A DNA stretch of 64,000 bases. Origin: Polyangiaceae bacterium. GTDB lineage: Bacteria > Myxococcota_A > Polyangia > Polyangiales > Polyangiaceae. A program made the position numbers and the translations under genes. Positions 46,266-54,977 of the stretch are shown in pieces. Each line of letters starts with the position of its first letter. The first letter of the stretch is position 1. Below the pieces are notes generated by a model that was given only the letters and a program-made list of their open reading frames with translations, was not told where the DNA came from and did not search any database. Location of the stretch: the NCBI GenBank assembly GCA_025936115.1, contig JAICTZ010000009.1, positions 1 through 64,000 of the forward strand. The letters are read 5' to 3'.

Positions 46266-48085
46266 GGTGCTTCTCCGACGCTGCGCAGCCGGAACGAATC
46301 TGCTTGGGTGTAGTCGGCAAAGAGGTCGCGGACGGCGTAGCCGTCGGTTTTGACGTTTTGGGCCAGCTTGTCGACGGTGCAAGCGTCCATCGCGTTCGGC
46401 GCGCGTCCCGACGCGTAGGCGACCAGCTGCTCGGCGAAATGACGCTGCGCGCTCTCGCTCCCGGCGAGCGCCGTCATGAGCTCGAGTGGCGACGAGATCG
46501 TGGTTGGCGTTGGTGGGTCGCCACTCAGAAGAACGTCGGCCGTTCCGTCGATCGCGCCGCCACGCGGGTCCATGTCCTGCCAACTGCCGACGGCGTCGTA
46601 ATGCTCGAGCACGAAACCGGGTGGGTCGAGGTACGCGTGACAGCCGGCACACTGAGCCGGCGCGGTCAGCGCCGCGACGAGGTCGCGCTCGGTAGTGTAC
46701 GCGTCGGACGGAGGCGGAAGCTGTGACGGGGGGGGCGGGGGCGGGCCCGGATCGAGCCCGAGCACTCGGATCGAGATGAACGCGCCGCGCAGCACGGGCG
46801 CGCTGCTCGTGTAGTGCGAAAACGTGCTCAAGAAGCCGGCACGGGTGAGCACGCCGGGCCGCTGATTGGCATCGAGCTGGACGCGGGTGAAGTCGCTACC
46901 GAATTGCGCCGGGTCGAGACCGTAGAGGGCGGCGGTGTCGCGGTTCACGAAGCCCACGTCGCTGAGGAAGAGGTCTCTGAACGAACCGCCGTTGAACGTC
47001 ACGTCTTGGAAGAACGCATCGACTTCGCCGAGCAGCGGCGCGACGGCGGCAGGCGTGAATTTCGGGAAAGCGGTGCTGTCGTGGTCGGCACCGGTGAGCC
47101 AGTGGGAGCCCGCGGCAACGGCTAGATACGCGCGACCGAACGCCGTGAACATCGCTTGCGCGCGCGTGTCGTTCAGCATCCGTTGCGTTTGCGCGAGGAT
47201 CTGAGCCTTGCTCTCGAGCTCGCCGTTGTCGGCGGCGTCGTTCAGCGCGCCGTCGGGGACGCTGTTCCAGAGCAGGAAGGACAACCGCGTCGCGACTTCG
47301 TAGCTCGTGAGCTTGATGGCGTCGTCTTCCCGGTCCGCCCCGAGCTCGGGCAGCATGATGAAGGAGGGGGACGCGAGGAACGTGTAGAGGATCGCCTCCG
47401 CGACTTCATCGGGGGTCCCGGGGGACGGCGCGTTCGTGAGACGCAAAAAACTCGCGACTTCAGTCTCCGTGAGCGGGCGCCGGAACGCCTTGCGGCCGAA
47501 GCTCTTGATCGTGTCGGAGAAGCAGTCCGGCGCTGTCGGATCACAGCTCAAAAATTGCGCCTTCTTCGAGCCGGTGATGACCTCGTGCGCGATCGTCGAG
47601 GCGGTGCCTTGGTAGAGGCGCCAGGCATCGGCGGTGAGGGCGCCGCCGGAATCGGGATACAGCAGGTCCGACGGCTTTTGGCCCTCTGCGCTCGCGAGGG
47701 TGCTCACGCCGAGCAGGTCACGGATGACGTTGTCGTACGCCGCGTTCTTCATGCGCGGCAGCTGCGACGTGGCCGGGATGCCAGGGCTACAGGCGCTCGG
47801 ATCGGTCTCCCCCGCGCCACCTTCCGGGCTCCCTGCCCCTCCGCTCGTTCCGCCCGACGCGGTCTGCCCGGTACCGCCGCGTCCCGTCCTTTTGCCGGCA
47901 GCGCCCCCGTCACCCGCGCTGGGCACTGCGGATGAGCCCCCCGTCCCTGCTCCGCCCGTCCCTGCTCCGCCCGTCATCGAGCCGCTCGAGCCACCCGAAC
48001 CCTGCGGCCTGTGCTCGGATACCCCGCAAGCGCCGAGCACGGCAGAGAAGACCCCGAGAGCCGCTCGGTATCGCTTCTTCATCAT
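46262..48085 (-). CDS. DUF1592/DUF1588 cytochrome-like lipoprotein
   Basis: A 607-residue protein. The signal peptide has lipobox LGAC and a Gly/Ser spacer runs to about residue 90. Family segments follow in order: RNAAYDNVIRDLLG-like start (MKNAAYDNVIRDLLGV), FGRKAFRRPLTETEVASFLRL, SYEVATRLSFLLWNSVPD, FFQDVTFNGGSFRDLFLSDVGFVNRDTAALYG, RPGVLTRAGFLSTFSHYT, and CAGCHAYLDPPGFVLEHYDAVG with one heme-c-type CxxCH. These domains occur in planctomycetes and myxobacteria without proven function. It precedes DUF1552 with a four-base overlap. Confidence 0.92.
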   Translation of the reverse strand: MMKKRYRAALGVFSAVLGACGVSEHRPQGSGGSSGSMTGGAGTGGAGTGGSSAVPSAGDGGAAGKRTGRGGTGQTASGGTSGGAGSPEGGAGETDPSACSPGIPATSQLPRMKNAAYDNVIRDLLGVSTLASAEGQKPSDLLYPDSGGALTADAWRLYQGTASTIAHEVITGSKKAQFLSCDPTAPDCFSDTIKSFGRKAFRRPLTETEVASFLRLTNAPSPGTPDEVAEAILYTFLASPSFIMLPELGADREDDAIKLTSYEVATRLSFLLWNSVPDGALNDAADNGELESKAQILAQTQRMLNDTRAQAMFTAFGRAYLAVAAGSHWLTGADHDSTAFPKFTPAAVAPLLGEVDAFFQDVTFNGGSFRDLFLSDVGFVNRDTAALYGLDPAQFGSDFTRVQLDANQRPGVLTRAGFLSTFSHYTSSAPVLRGAFISIRVLGLDPGPPPPPPSQLPPPSDAYTTERDLVAALTAPAQCAGCHAYLDPPGFVLEHYDAVGSWQDMDPRGGAIDGTADVLLSGDPPTPTTISSPLELMTALAGSESAQRHFAEQLVAYASGRAPNAMDACTVDKLAQNVKTDGYAVRDLFADYTQADSFRLRSVGEAP

Positions 48086-48242
48086 CGCTCACCGCTCCCG
48101 ACAAAGATGCCCGCACCTCACCTTTACGTCTCGGTCGTGCGCGACAAAAGGCGAGTTGTTTCACGCTCTCGCCTGAATAGTTCGAGGCGGAGATGCGCAA
48201 ATTGGCGCCCCATTCGTGTGCGTGCGAATCGCGGAACGGTTC

Positions 48243-49565
48243 ATGCTTCGAGCGTCACGCATGCGCACCGTGAAGGTCCCGTCTATCCTGCTTCTCGGCT
48301 GCCTCGCGTGTGCCCGCACGCCGACGGCCAATGGGCACCAGACGGCCAGCGTCGTACCGGCGGATGGAGAAGGTGAGCGCACGCGACCTCGCGTGGGGCC
48401 TGCACCGGCCGACGCTCCCGAGGGCCCGGTCGAGACGGCACCGCCGAACGTGCCTGAGTTCAAGCCCGCATTTCCGGGCCAGACGCGCGCGCCGGCAATC
48501 CACACCCGAACGGAGCTCGAGGTGAGCGAGCTCGCGCGTGGGCTCGCTTTGCCTTGGGCGCTCGCGTTTTTGCCCGATCGGCGCGTGCTCGTCACGGAGA
48601 AGCACGAGGGGAAGCTCGTGCTCATGACGCTCGGCGGCGACAAACCCCGGGCAATCAAGGGTGTGCCGCGCGTCGACGGCCACGACCAAGGCGGCTTGCT
48701 CGATGTCGCGCTCGGTCCCGACTACGCGCAGACTCACCTGCTCTACCTGAGCTATTACGAGCCGCGTGAGGGCGGCAACGGACTCGCTGTCGCGCGCGCG
48801 CGCTTCGTCGACGGAGCGCAGCCGGCGCTCGACTCGTTGCAGGTCGTCTTTCGTATGCAACCGACGCTCGACTCGACCAAGCACGCCGGCGGAAGGGTCG
48901 TCTTCGCGCCCGACGGAACCTTGTTCGTCACCCTCGGCGAACGCTCGATTCTGAAAGGACGCGTGCAAGCCCGCGATCTCGCGAGCGACCTCGGCAAGAT
49001 CGTCCGCATCTTGCCGGACGGCGGCATTCCCAAAGACAATCCGTTCGTCGACAAAGCCGGCGCGCGGCCCGAGATTTGGACCCTGGGGCATCGCAACGTC
49101 CTCGGCGCGGCTCTCGACGCAAAGCAGCGACTCTGGGTCGCCGAAATGGGCCCGCGCGGCGGGGACGAGCTCAACCTGATCGAGCGCGGCAAGGATTACG
49201 GCTGGCCGACCATCGGCTACGGCGAGGAGTATTCGGGCGCGCGCATTCACGCGACGACGGCGGCTCCGGGTCTCCAGCAACCCGTCTATTATTGGGATCC
49301 GGTGATCTCGCCGGGCGCGCTCGCCATTTATTCGGGCGACTTGATCCCCGAGTGGAAAGGCGACTTTCTGATTGCCGGCTTGTCGAGTGAAGCCCTCGTG
49401 CGCCTCACGCTGAAGGAAGGCCACGTCGTCGGAGAAGAGCGGCTATTCACCGACCGTCACGAGCGCATGCGTGACGTGGTGCAAGGTCCGGACGGCGCCG
49501 TCTACCTGCTCACCGACGAGTCCGACGGCAAGCTGCTGCGGGTCGCGCCCGTGACGCGGCACTGA
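48243..49565 (+). CDS. PQQ-dependent sugar dehydrogenase-like lipoprotein (YliI/Asd type)
   Basis: About 440 residues from an ATG at 48243 (48216 and 48261 are alternatives). The signal peptide ends in lipobox LLGCLAC. The six-blade propeller shows LPWALAFLPDRRVLVTEKHEGKLVL, VDGHDQGGLLDVALGPD with the catalytic His region, STKHAGGRVVFAPDGTLFVTLGER, EIWTLGHRNVLG, DELNLIERGKDYGWPTIGYG and YYWDPVISPGALAIYSGD. It probably oxidises aldoses with PQQ at the envelope. It is divergent from the DUF1592 operon and convergent with DUF1801, two bases away. Confidence 0.9.
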   Translation: MLRASRMRTVKVPSILLLGCLACARTPTANGHQTASVVPADGEGERTRPRVGPAPADAPEGPVETAPPNVPEFKPAFPGQTRAPAIHTRTELEVSELARGLALPWALAFLPDRRVLVTEKHEGKLVLMTLGGDKPRAIKGVPRVDGHDQGGLLDVALGPDYAQTHLLYLSYYEPREGGNGLAVARARFVDGAQPALDSLQVVFRMQPTLDSTKHAGGRVVFAPDGTLFVTLGERSILKGRVQARDLASDLGKIVRILPDGGIPKDNPFVDKAGARPEIWTLGHRNVLGAALDAKQRLWVAEMGPRGGDELNLIERGKDYGWPTIGYGEEYSGARIHATTAAPGLQQPVYYWDPVISPGALAIYSGDLIPEWKGDFLIAGLSSEALVRLTLKEGHVVGEERLFTDRHERMRDVVQGPDGAVYLLTDESDGKLLRVAPVTRH

Positions 49566-49566
49566 T

Positions 49567-50040
49567 TCACGCCTTCGACTGGTTCAGCTTCACCGCGTCG
49601 CGTACGAGCGTCTTCAACGCCTTCTCGTTGATCTTCTCCCCTTGGCGGAAATCGATGGCCCGCCGCGTGTTGCCTTCCAGGCTCGAGTTGAAGAGACGCG
49701 CCGGATCGTCGAGCGCCGCGCCTTTGGCGAACGTCAACTTGACGACCTCTTTGTACGTCTCGCCCGTGCAGATCATGCCGTCCTGGTACCAAACCGGAAC
49801 GCCGCGCCACTTCCATTCCTCGACGACCGAGGGCACGACCGATTTGATCAGGTTCCGCAGCCGGCTCAAGAGGTCGCCGCGCCAGTCGCCGAGGTCAGCG
49901 ATGCGTTGGTCGATGAGCTCGGACGGCGACGTTGCCTTCGACGCCTTGCGGGGCGGGACCGCGGGCTTGGCTTTCGACGTTCTCTTGGCTGTGACGCTCG
50001 ACTTCGACTTTTTCGGTGCTGCGGTCTTCTTCATGCCCAT
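49567..50040 (-). CDS. DUF1801 / YdhG-like protein
   Basis: A 157-residue protein. A Lys/Ala-rich start of about 38 residues precedes the domain: LIDQRIADLGDWRGDLLSRLRNLIKSV, EEWKWRGVPVWYQDGMIC, YKEVVKLTFAKGAALDDPARLFNSSLEGNTRRAIDF. This is the usual DUF1801 core, of unknown function and frataxin-like fold. The basic tail could bind DNA, a guess from composition only. Confidence 0.88.
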   Translation of the reverse strand: MGMKKTAAPKKSKSSVTAKRTSKAKPAVPPRKASKATSPSELIDQRIADLGDWRGDLLSRLRNLIKSVVPSVVEEWKWRGVPVWYQDGMICTGETYKEVVKLTFAKGAALDDPARLFNSSLEGNTRRAIDFRQGEKINEKALKTLVRDAVKLNQSKA

Positions 50041-50149
50041 GGTTCGTCTTGCTCCGGAGGGCGCCCACTCTATCGCGAATTCGCAACGGAAATCGTCTCA
50101 GCGCGCCGCGCCGAACCGCGCTCGAGCCGAGCACGCGCTCCGCCCTCGC

Positions 50150-52717
50150 TCAGGGCGTGATCGCGGGCGAGGGATTGCCCGTGTACACGTCATTGCAGCG
50201 CGGTTTGGTGACGTCGCTCGGGCACTTGGTCTCGAGGTTTTGGTAGAACGAGAGCGATTGTGCCGGCATCGCGTAGCCGCTCGGGATCGCGTGCTTCGAG
50301 ACGCTCGAAAAGTACGCGAGGCAGGCGTCGCGCCACCAGCGGGCTTCGTAATGTTGGGTCTGGAGAAAGCTCGTGACGTCGCCGTAACGCTTGGCGTCGA
50401 TGCGACCCTGCACCATGGCCCACTCGTTCTTCATCGTCTGCACGGAGTCGACGCCGAGGCTATAGCGGTACACGAGCTCTTCCCACAGCGTGCGGCCCGA
50501 GGACGCGAGCTTGTCGTCCCACTTCACGCGCTGGAAGAACAGCAAGAAGTCGTCCGGAACGGTGCTGCGGCTCGCGTACGCGGTCTCCACCGGCGTCGAG
50601 TATTGCGCGAGGGAGTTACTGCCCGTCGACGTGCGGTCGAAGCCGATGCCGGTCGCGTCGGCTTTGTGGAAGTAATACGGATTCCAATCCGCCTGGCTCA
50701 GGTTGTTGATCCATGGCGCAGGCCCGTAGTGGTCGTCGGTGCCCATGATGTGCGCGAGTCCGAGCGGTGTCATGTAGTTCACGGCGTTTTGGCGTGAATC
50801 GAGCATGAGCGTCGTCACGGGCGCGACGACGACGGGATCGTTCGAGAAGGTCTGACGGATCCACTCGTCGGCGATGTCGCGCGCCGTGGCGTCCGGATCC
50901 CACGCCAAGCGGCCGAACGCGTACCAGTTGGCTTGATTGAAGTGCGAGCCGGTCCAGTTCGTATCGCTGCCGACGTTCGAGACGCCGCCCATCGCGGTCA
51001 CGGTGTAGCCGTGTAACGAACCGTCGATGACGCGCGCCACCGTGGAACCAGGACCGCTGACCTGCGTGTCCGTCTTCAGTACTTCTTCGTAGAGCGAGCC
51101 GAGGTAAACGAGGTGAGTGTCTTCGCCCAGGTACTCTTTGGTGACCTGCACCTCGAGCGCCAAGGGCGTCTTCGGCATCGCGCCGAACAGCGGGGAAAAC
51201 GGCTCGCGCGGCTGGAAGTCGAGCGGCCCGTTCTTCACCTGCACGATCGCGTTGCTCGCAAACTTTCCGTCGAGCGGCTTGAACTCCGCGTACGCTTGCC
51301 CGATGCGATCGCTGCCGTCGTCCTTGTAGACGAACGCGCGCCAGAGCACGATGCCGTCGTGGGGCGCGAGCGCCGCGGCGAGCGTGTTGGCGCCGTCTGC
51401 GTGCGTGCGGCCGTAATCGGCCGGCCCCGGTTGCCCCTCCGAGTTCGCCTTGACGAGGAAGCCGCCGAAGTCGGGGATCTTTTGGTAGATGCTATTCGCG
51501 AGGTCCGTCCACCACTTCTTGACGGAGCTGTCGAGCGGGTCGTTCGTGCTGAGGCCGCCGATCTTTGCGGGCGCGCCGAACTGAGCCGACACGTACACGC
51601 GGATCCCGTAGGGCCGAAACACGTTCGCCAGCGCCGCGATCTTGTCGAGGTACGAGCTCGTGAGGATCTGCGCGTCGGCGTTCACGTTGTTGAGCACGAC
51701 GCCGTTGACGCCGATCGAGGCGTTGGCGCGCGCGTAATCGGTGTAACGCGGCGAAAGCGTCGCCGGCAGCGCACTCCAATTCCACAGCGATTTCCCTGAG
51801 TAACCGCGCTCGACCGAGCCGTCGAGATTGTCCCAATGTTCGAGGATGCGGTGTTGGATTTTGGGCGCTGAGGTCAACGCCAAGGCCTGCAACGTGCGGT
51901 GACATTCGAGCTGCCTGAGGAGCGCGAAGCTGCCGTAGAGCACGCCGATGTCGGTGTTGGCCGCGACGACGATCGCCGCGTGACCACTCACCGTCGCGGC
52001 TCGAACGACGTAACCTTCGCTGCCCGCGCCGGCGAGATCGAGCCCCAGCGACTTCACGAGCGCCGATGAATCCGGCGTTCCGAGCACGACGGCCCCGTCG
52101 TCTGCCGCCGCGTCCGCCAGCATGACCGTACTCCCCGTGAGTCCGCCGATGCCCTTGACGAGCTCGGACTCCGCGGCTTTCAGCGTCGCCGAGCTCTCTG
52201 CTTTCACCACGTACCGGAGCACACTCCGGTACTCCGCGAGCCGGCTCGGGAGCGAGACCAGCGGATAACGAAGCCACAAGGACGAGCCGTCTTCGTCCGC
52301 CGGCGGCGTGGTCGGCACGGGGTACGTCTCCGTCGGGGCGCCGGCCATGCCTGCGCTCGTCCCGCCGCCGCCGAGGGCGCCGGCCGAGCCGCCCGCACCG
52401 GTACCGCCCGCAGCGTTGGCACCTGCACCGTCGCCTCCTGCGGCCGGGCTGCCCGCGACGCCGTTGGTCCCTGCCGCGGGTTCTGCCGACATCGTCCCAG
52501 CCGCACCGCCCATTGCACGACCCGCCGCGCCACCTGTCGACGTCGAGGGTGCACCACCGCCGGCACTGCCGCCGTTCGTACTCCCCACCGCACCCGTCGC
52601 GCCTGCGACGCCGGGCCCCGGGCCACCGCGACCCGGCGGTTCCTGCGAGCTACAGCCCAGACCGAGAAGAACCGCCAGAGCAAATTGGGCGACGCGGGTC
52701 GGTGTGGTTCGACGCAT
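50150..52717 (-). CDS. GH67 alpha-glucuronidase, lipoprotein
   Basis: About 855 residues from the ATG at 52717. The signal peptide ends LLGLGC. A Gly/Ala/Thr-rich spacer covers residues about 30-130. The GH67 catalytic set is visible with family spacing: Glu in KANSEGQPGP (near 427), then Asp in NGPLDFQP 73 residues later and Glu in VTKEYLG 28 further, the same spacings as the acid Glu, Asp and Glu of known GH67 enzymes. It removes 4-O-methyl-glucuronic acid from xylo-oligosaccharide ends. It is the second gene of an operon with GH39, 142 bases downstream. Confidence 0.95.
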   Translation of the reverse strand: MRRTTPTRVAQFALAVLLGLGCSSQEPPGRGGPGPGVAGATGAVGSTNGGSAGGGAPSTSTGGAAGRAMGGAAGTMSAEPAAGTNGVAGSPAAGGDGAGANAAGGTGAGGSAGALGGGGTSAGMAGAPTETYPVPTTPPADEDGSSLWLRYPLVSLPSRLAEYRSVLRYVVKAESSATLKAAESELVKGIGGLTGSTVMLADAAADDGAVVLGTPDSSALVKSLGLDLAGAGSEGYVVRAATVSGHAAIVVAANTDIGVLYGSFALLRQLECHRTLQALALTSAPKIQHRILEHWDNLDGSVERGYSGKSLWNWSALPATLSPRYTDYARANASIGVNGVVLNNVNADAQILTSSYLDKIAALANVFRPYGIRVYVSAQFGAPAKIGGLSTNDPLDSSVKKWWTDLANSIYQKIPDFGGFLVKANSEGQPGPADYGRTHADGANTLAAALAPHDGIVLWRAFVYKDDGSDRIGQAYAEFKPLDGKFASNAIVQVKNGPLDFQPREPFSPLFGAMPKTPLALEVQVTKEYLGEDTHLVYLGSLYEEVLKTDTQVSGPGSTVARVIDGSLHGYTVTAMGGVSNVGSDTNWTGSHFNQANWYAFGRLAWDPDATARDIADEWIRQTFSNDPVVVAPVTTLMLDSRQNAVNYMTPLGLAHIMGTDDHYGPAPWINNLSQADWNPYYFHKADATGIGFDRTSTGSNSLAQYSTPVETAYASRSTVPDDFLLFFQRVKWDDKLASSGRTLWEELVYRYSLGVDSVQTMKNEWAMVQGRIDAKRYGDVTSFLQTQHYEARWWRDACLAYFSSVSKHAIPSGYAMPAQSLSFYQNLETKCPSDVTKPRCNDVYTGNPSPAITP

Positions 52718-52859
52718 CTCGTTACGACGCAAAGTAGCGCGATGGGCGATCGACGGCCAGCGTCGTAGTCGGCGACACGACGAACGTGCGCCGCAATGCC
52801 CGTCGTCACGGACGGGATCAAGACTTACGCGCGCGAAACAGAGTCCGGTTACGGCACCG

Positions 52860-54827
52860 TCACGGCGCCGCGGGCGCGAACTTCACGAACAAGACGCCGG
52901 GTGACGAGAGCTGGAACGAGTGCGTGAACGTGCTGCCGCAAAGCGCGCGCCCGAGCGGCTCGGCGGGCGAGTCCATCGCGGCGCGTAGCCCTTGCCAGTC
53001 GGCGTCCATCATCGTGGTCATGTCGGGGCGGCCCTGGTTCTGCCACACCGTGTACGCGTTTCCGACCGTGTGATCGACGTGATACGCGGTCACGTCGAAC
53101 GGGAATTGTGGATCGAGGCCGGAGACGGTGACGCCGACCGAAGTGGCGTCCGCCGACTGGTAGTACGTCTCGTTGCTCGGGCCTTTACCTGGATTTTGGC
53201 CGTTGTAGACGATGAGCTGCACGCCGCCGTCCGGACTGCGCGCCGCCATGCCGCCGAGACCCGCGGCGCCGCTGATGTTGAACGCGACTTGCTGCGTGCC
53301 GAGCTGGGCCAAAAACCTGTACGCGTTGTAAACCGGCTTGTGGATGTTCTCGCGGCTCGTGAGACCCATGCAGCCGATGAAGGGGTCGTTCTCGCGGTAC
53401 ATCGACTCGTCGAAGATGTCGGAAATCACCCACCACGAGTACGCGATCGGCAGGCGGCGGTTGTCCTTGGTGCAGCGCTGGACGATGTCCGAGTAGGTCT
53501 GCACGGCGAACGTCGCGCCTTGTTCCGTCTCCTGCGGTTCGTCAGTCAGACCGAACTCCCACGTGGGACCGTATTCGGTGATCGCGATGTTCGTGTTCTG
53601 TTGATTGAAGCTGTCGAGTAGATCGAGACCCTGGAAGTAGCCGTTGACGGAGCCGTCGAGAAAGCTCCAGGCATGGTACGCGAAGAAGCCGAGCGAGCCC
53701 GGGTGACCGGGATTGACGTAGTTGTCCGTCGTCACGTGCTGCAGAAACTTCTGCCCGATCATCGAGTTCTTCGTGAGCTCGGCGGGCTGGCTGCTGACGG
53801 GACCGCCGACGCGCCCGGTCGGCAGCGCGGCGAGCACCCCCGCGGCCGTGTAGTCGTAGAGCTTGAAGTAGTCGTCGGTGCTGCCGGACCAGAACTTGTT
53901 CGAGCAGCATTCCGGCTCGTTCCAGACTTCGAAATACCAGCGGTTTACCGTGTCTTGCCCGTAGCGCTCGATGCTGTGCTGCACGAACTTGGTGATGAGC
54001 TCTTGCCAGCGCGCGTAGTCTTTCGGCACCGAGACGATCATGTTCCAGTCGAACACCGTCTTACTCGGATCGGCCGCGAGGTCGTGCGGCATCGGCGCGA
54101 GCTCGACGATGGGTTCGATCCCGAGACCGACGAAGAAGTCGAAGATTTGATCCGACTTCGTGAAGTCGTACGTGGGATTGCCGCTACTGTCTTCGTGATA
54201 GATGCCGATGTCGTCGTGAAAGAGCCCGTGCTGGCGGAGACGCTTGACGCCGAGGTTCCGCACGCCGTCGGTGACGTGATCCTTCAGCGTCTGGCCCCAG
54301 TTGCGATCGGTACGCAGGAAGAGCGGCAGCTCCCCGGTGCCGAAGGTATCCCAGAAGTGCGGGAGGTTGCCTTTGTTGGAGCTCGAGTCGACGGTGACGC
54401 TGCTCTGCGTCCCGCTCACTGGCGTCGTGTCGAAGCTCCCCATGCAAGACACCATCGGCTGCGGCGCGCCGGCAAACCCCGTTACGCCCGAGCTGCCGCC
54501 CGTGGCGGCGCCCCCGCCGCCGACGGCGCTGCCCCCGCTGCCCGCGTGCGGTGCAGCCCCCGCGCTCGAACCACCGGCTCCGATCGTGCCGCCCTGTCCC
54601 GCACTGGCACCGGTTCCAGCGCTGCTCTGCAGGGTCCCGCCGCTGCCGCCCGTCCCACCCGCGCCAGGCGACGCGCCGGTGCCGCCACTGCCGCCCATCG
54701 AGGAGCCGGCGTCGTCGCTAGACGTAGCCGTGTCGCACGCGGGCGTGAGCGCGAGCGTGAGCGCGGCTAGGGCGCCTACGCGCAATGAACGGGGGAAGGA
54801 TGAAAACAAGGGAGGTGCAGCGAGCAT
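52860..54827 (-). CDS. GH39 beta-xylosidase-like lipoprotein
   Basis: A 655-residue protein. Signal peptide ends LTPAC, followed by a Gly/Ser/Ala spacer to about residue 120. The TIM-barrel domain matches GH39: HFWDTFGTGELPLFLR at the start, VRNLGVKRLRQHGLFHDD, FFVGLGIEPIVELAPMP, the acid/base Glu in WYFEVWNEPE and the nucleophile in IAITEYGPTWE. The C-terminal beta domain (QLIVYNG, GLDPQFPFDVTAYHVDHTVGNAY) is typical. It would release xylose from xylo-oligomers. GH67 follows on the same strand. Start chosen at the first ATG; the gene is divergent from the SNF2 gene. Confidence 0.92.
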   Translation of the reverse strand: MLAAPPLFSSFPRSLRVGALAALTLALTPACDTATSSDDAGSSMGGSGGTGASPGAGGTGGSGGTLQSSAGTGASAGQGGTIGAGGSSAGAAPHAGSGGSAVGGGGAATGGSSGVTGFAGAPQPMVSCMGSFDTTPVSGTQSSVTVDSSSNKGNLPHFWDTFGTGELPLFLRTDRNWGQTLKDHVTDGVRNLGVKRLRQHGLFHDDIGIYHEDSSGNPTYDFTKSDQIFDFFVGLGIEPIVELAPMPHDLAADPSKTVFDWNMIVSVPKDYARWQELITKFVQHSIERYGQDTVNRWYFEVWNEPECCSNKFWSGSTDDYFKLYDYTAAGVLAALPTGRVGGPVSSQPAELTKNSMIGQKFLQHVTTDNYVNPGHPGSLGFFAYHAWSFLDGSVNGYFQGLDLLDSFNQQNTNIAITEYGPTWEFGLTDEPQETEQGATFAVQTYSDIVQRCTKDNRRLPIAYSWWVISDIFDESMYRENDPFIGCMGLTSRENIHKPVYNAYRFLAQLGTQQVAFNISGAAGLGGMAARSPDGGVQLIVYNGQNPGKGPSNETYYQSADATSVGVTVSGLDPQFPFDVTAYHVDHTVGNAYTVWQNQGRPDMTTMMDADWQGLRAAMDSPAEPLGRALCGSTFTHSFQLSSPGVLFVKFAPAAP

Positions 54828-54977
54828 GGGTCCGTGTGGGTTTAGCAGGTCCGGGAGGCCTGGCGCAGCGTCACGTCGGCGTTTGAGGCCGCTTCCCGCC
54901 GGTATTGCTGGAATGATCCGCTACCGCAAGCGCCGAAGCTGGCAAGAAGGACCGTCGGGAGCTAGGACGGGCGGCTC

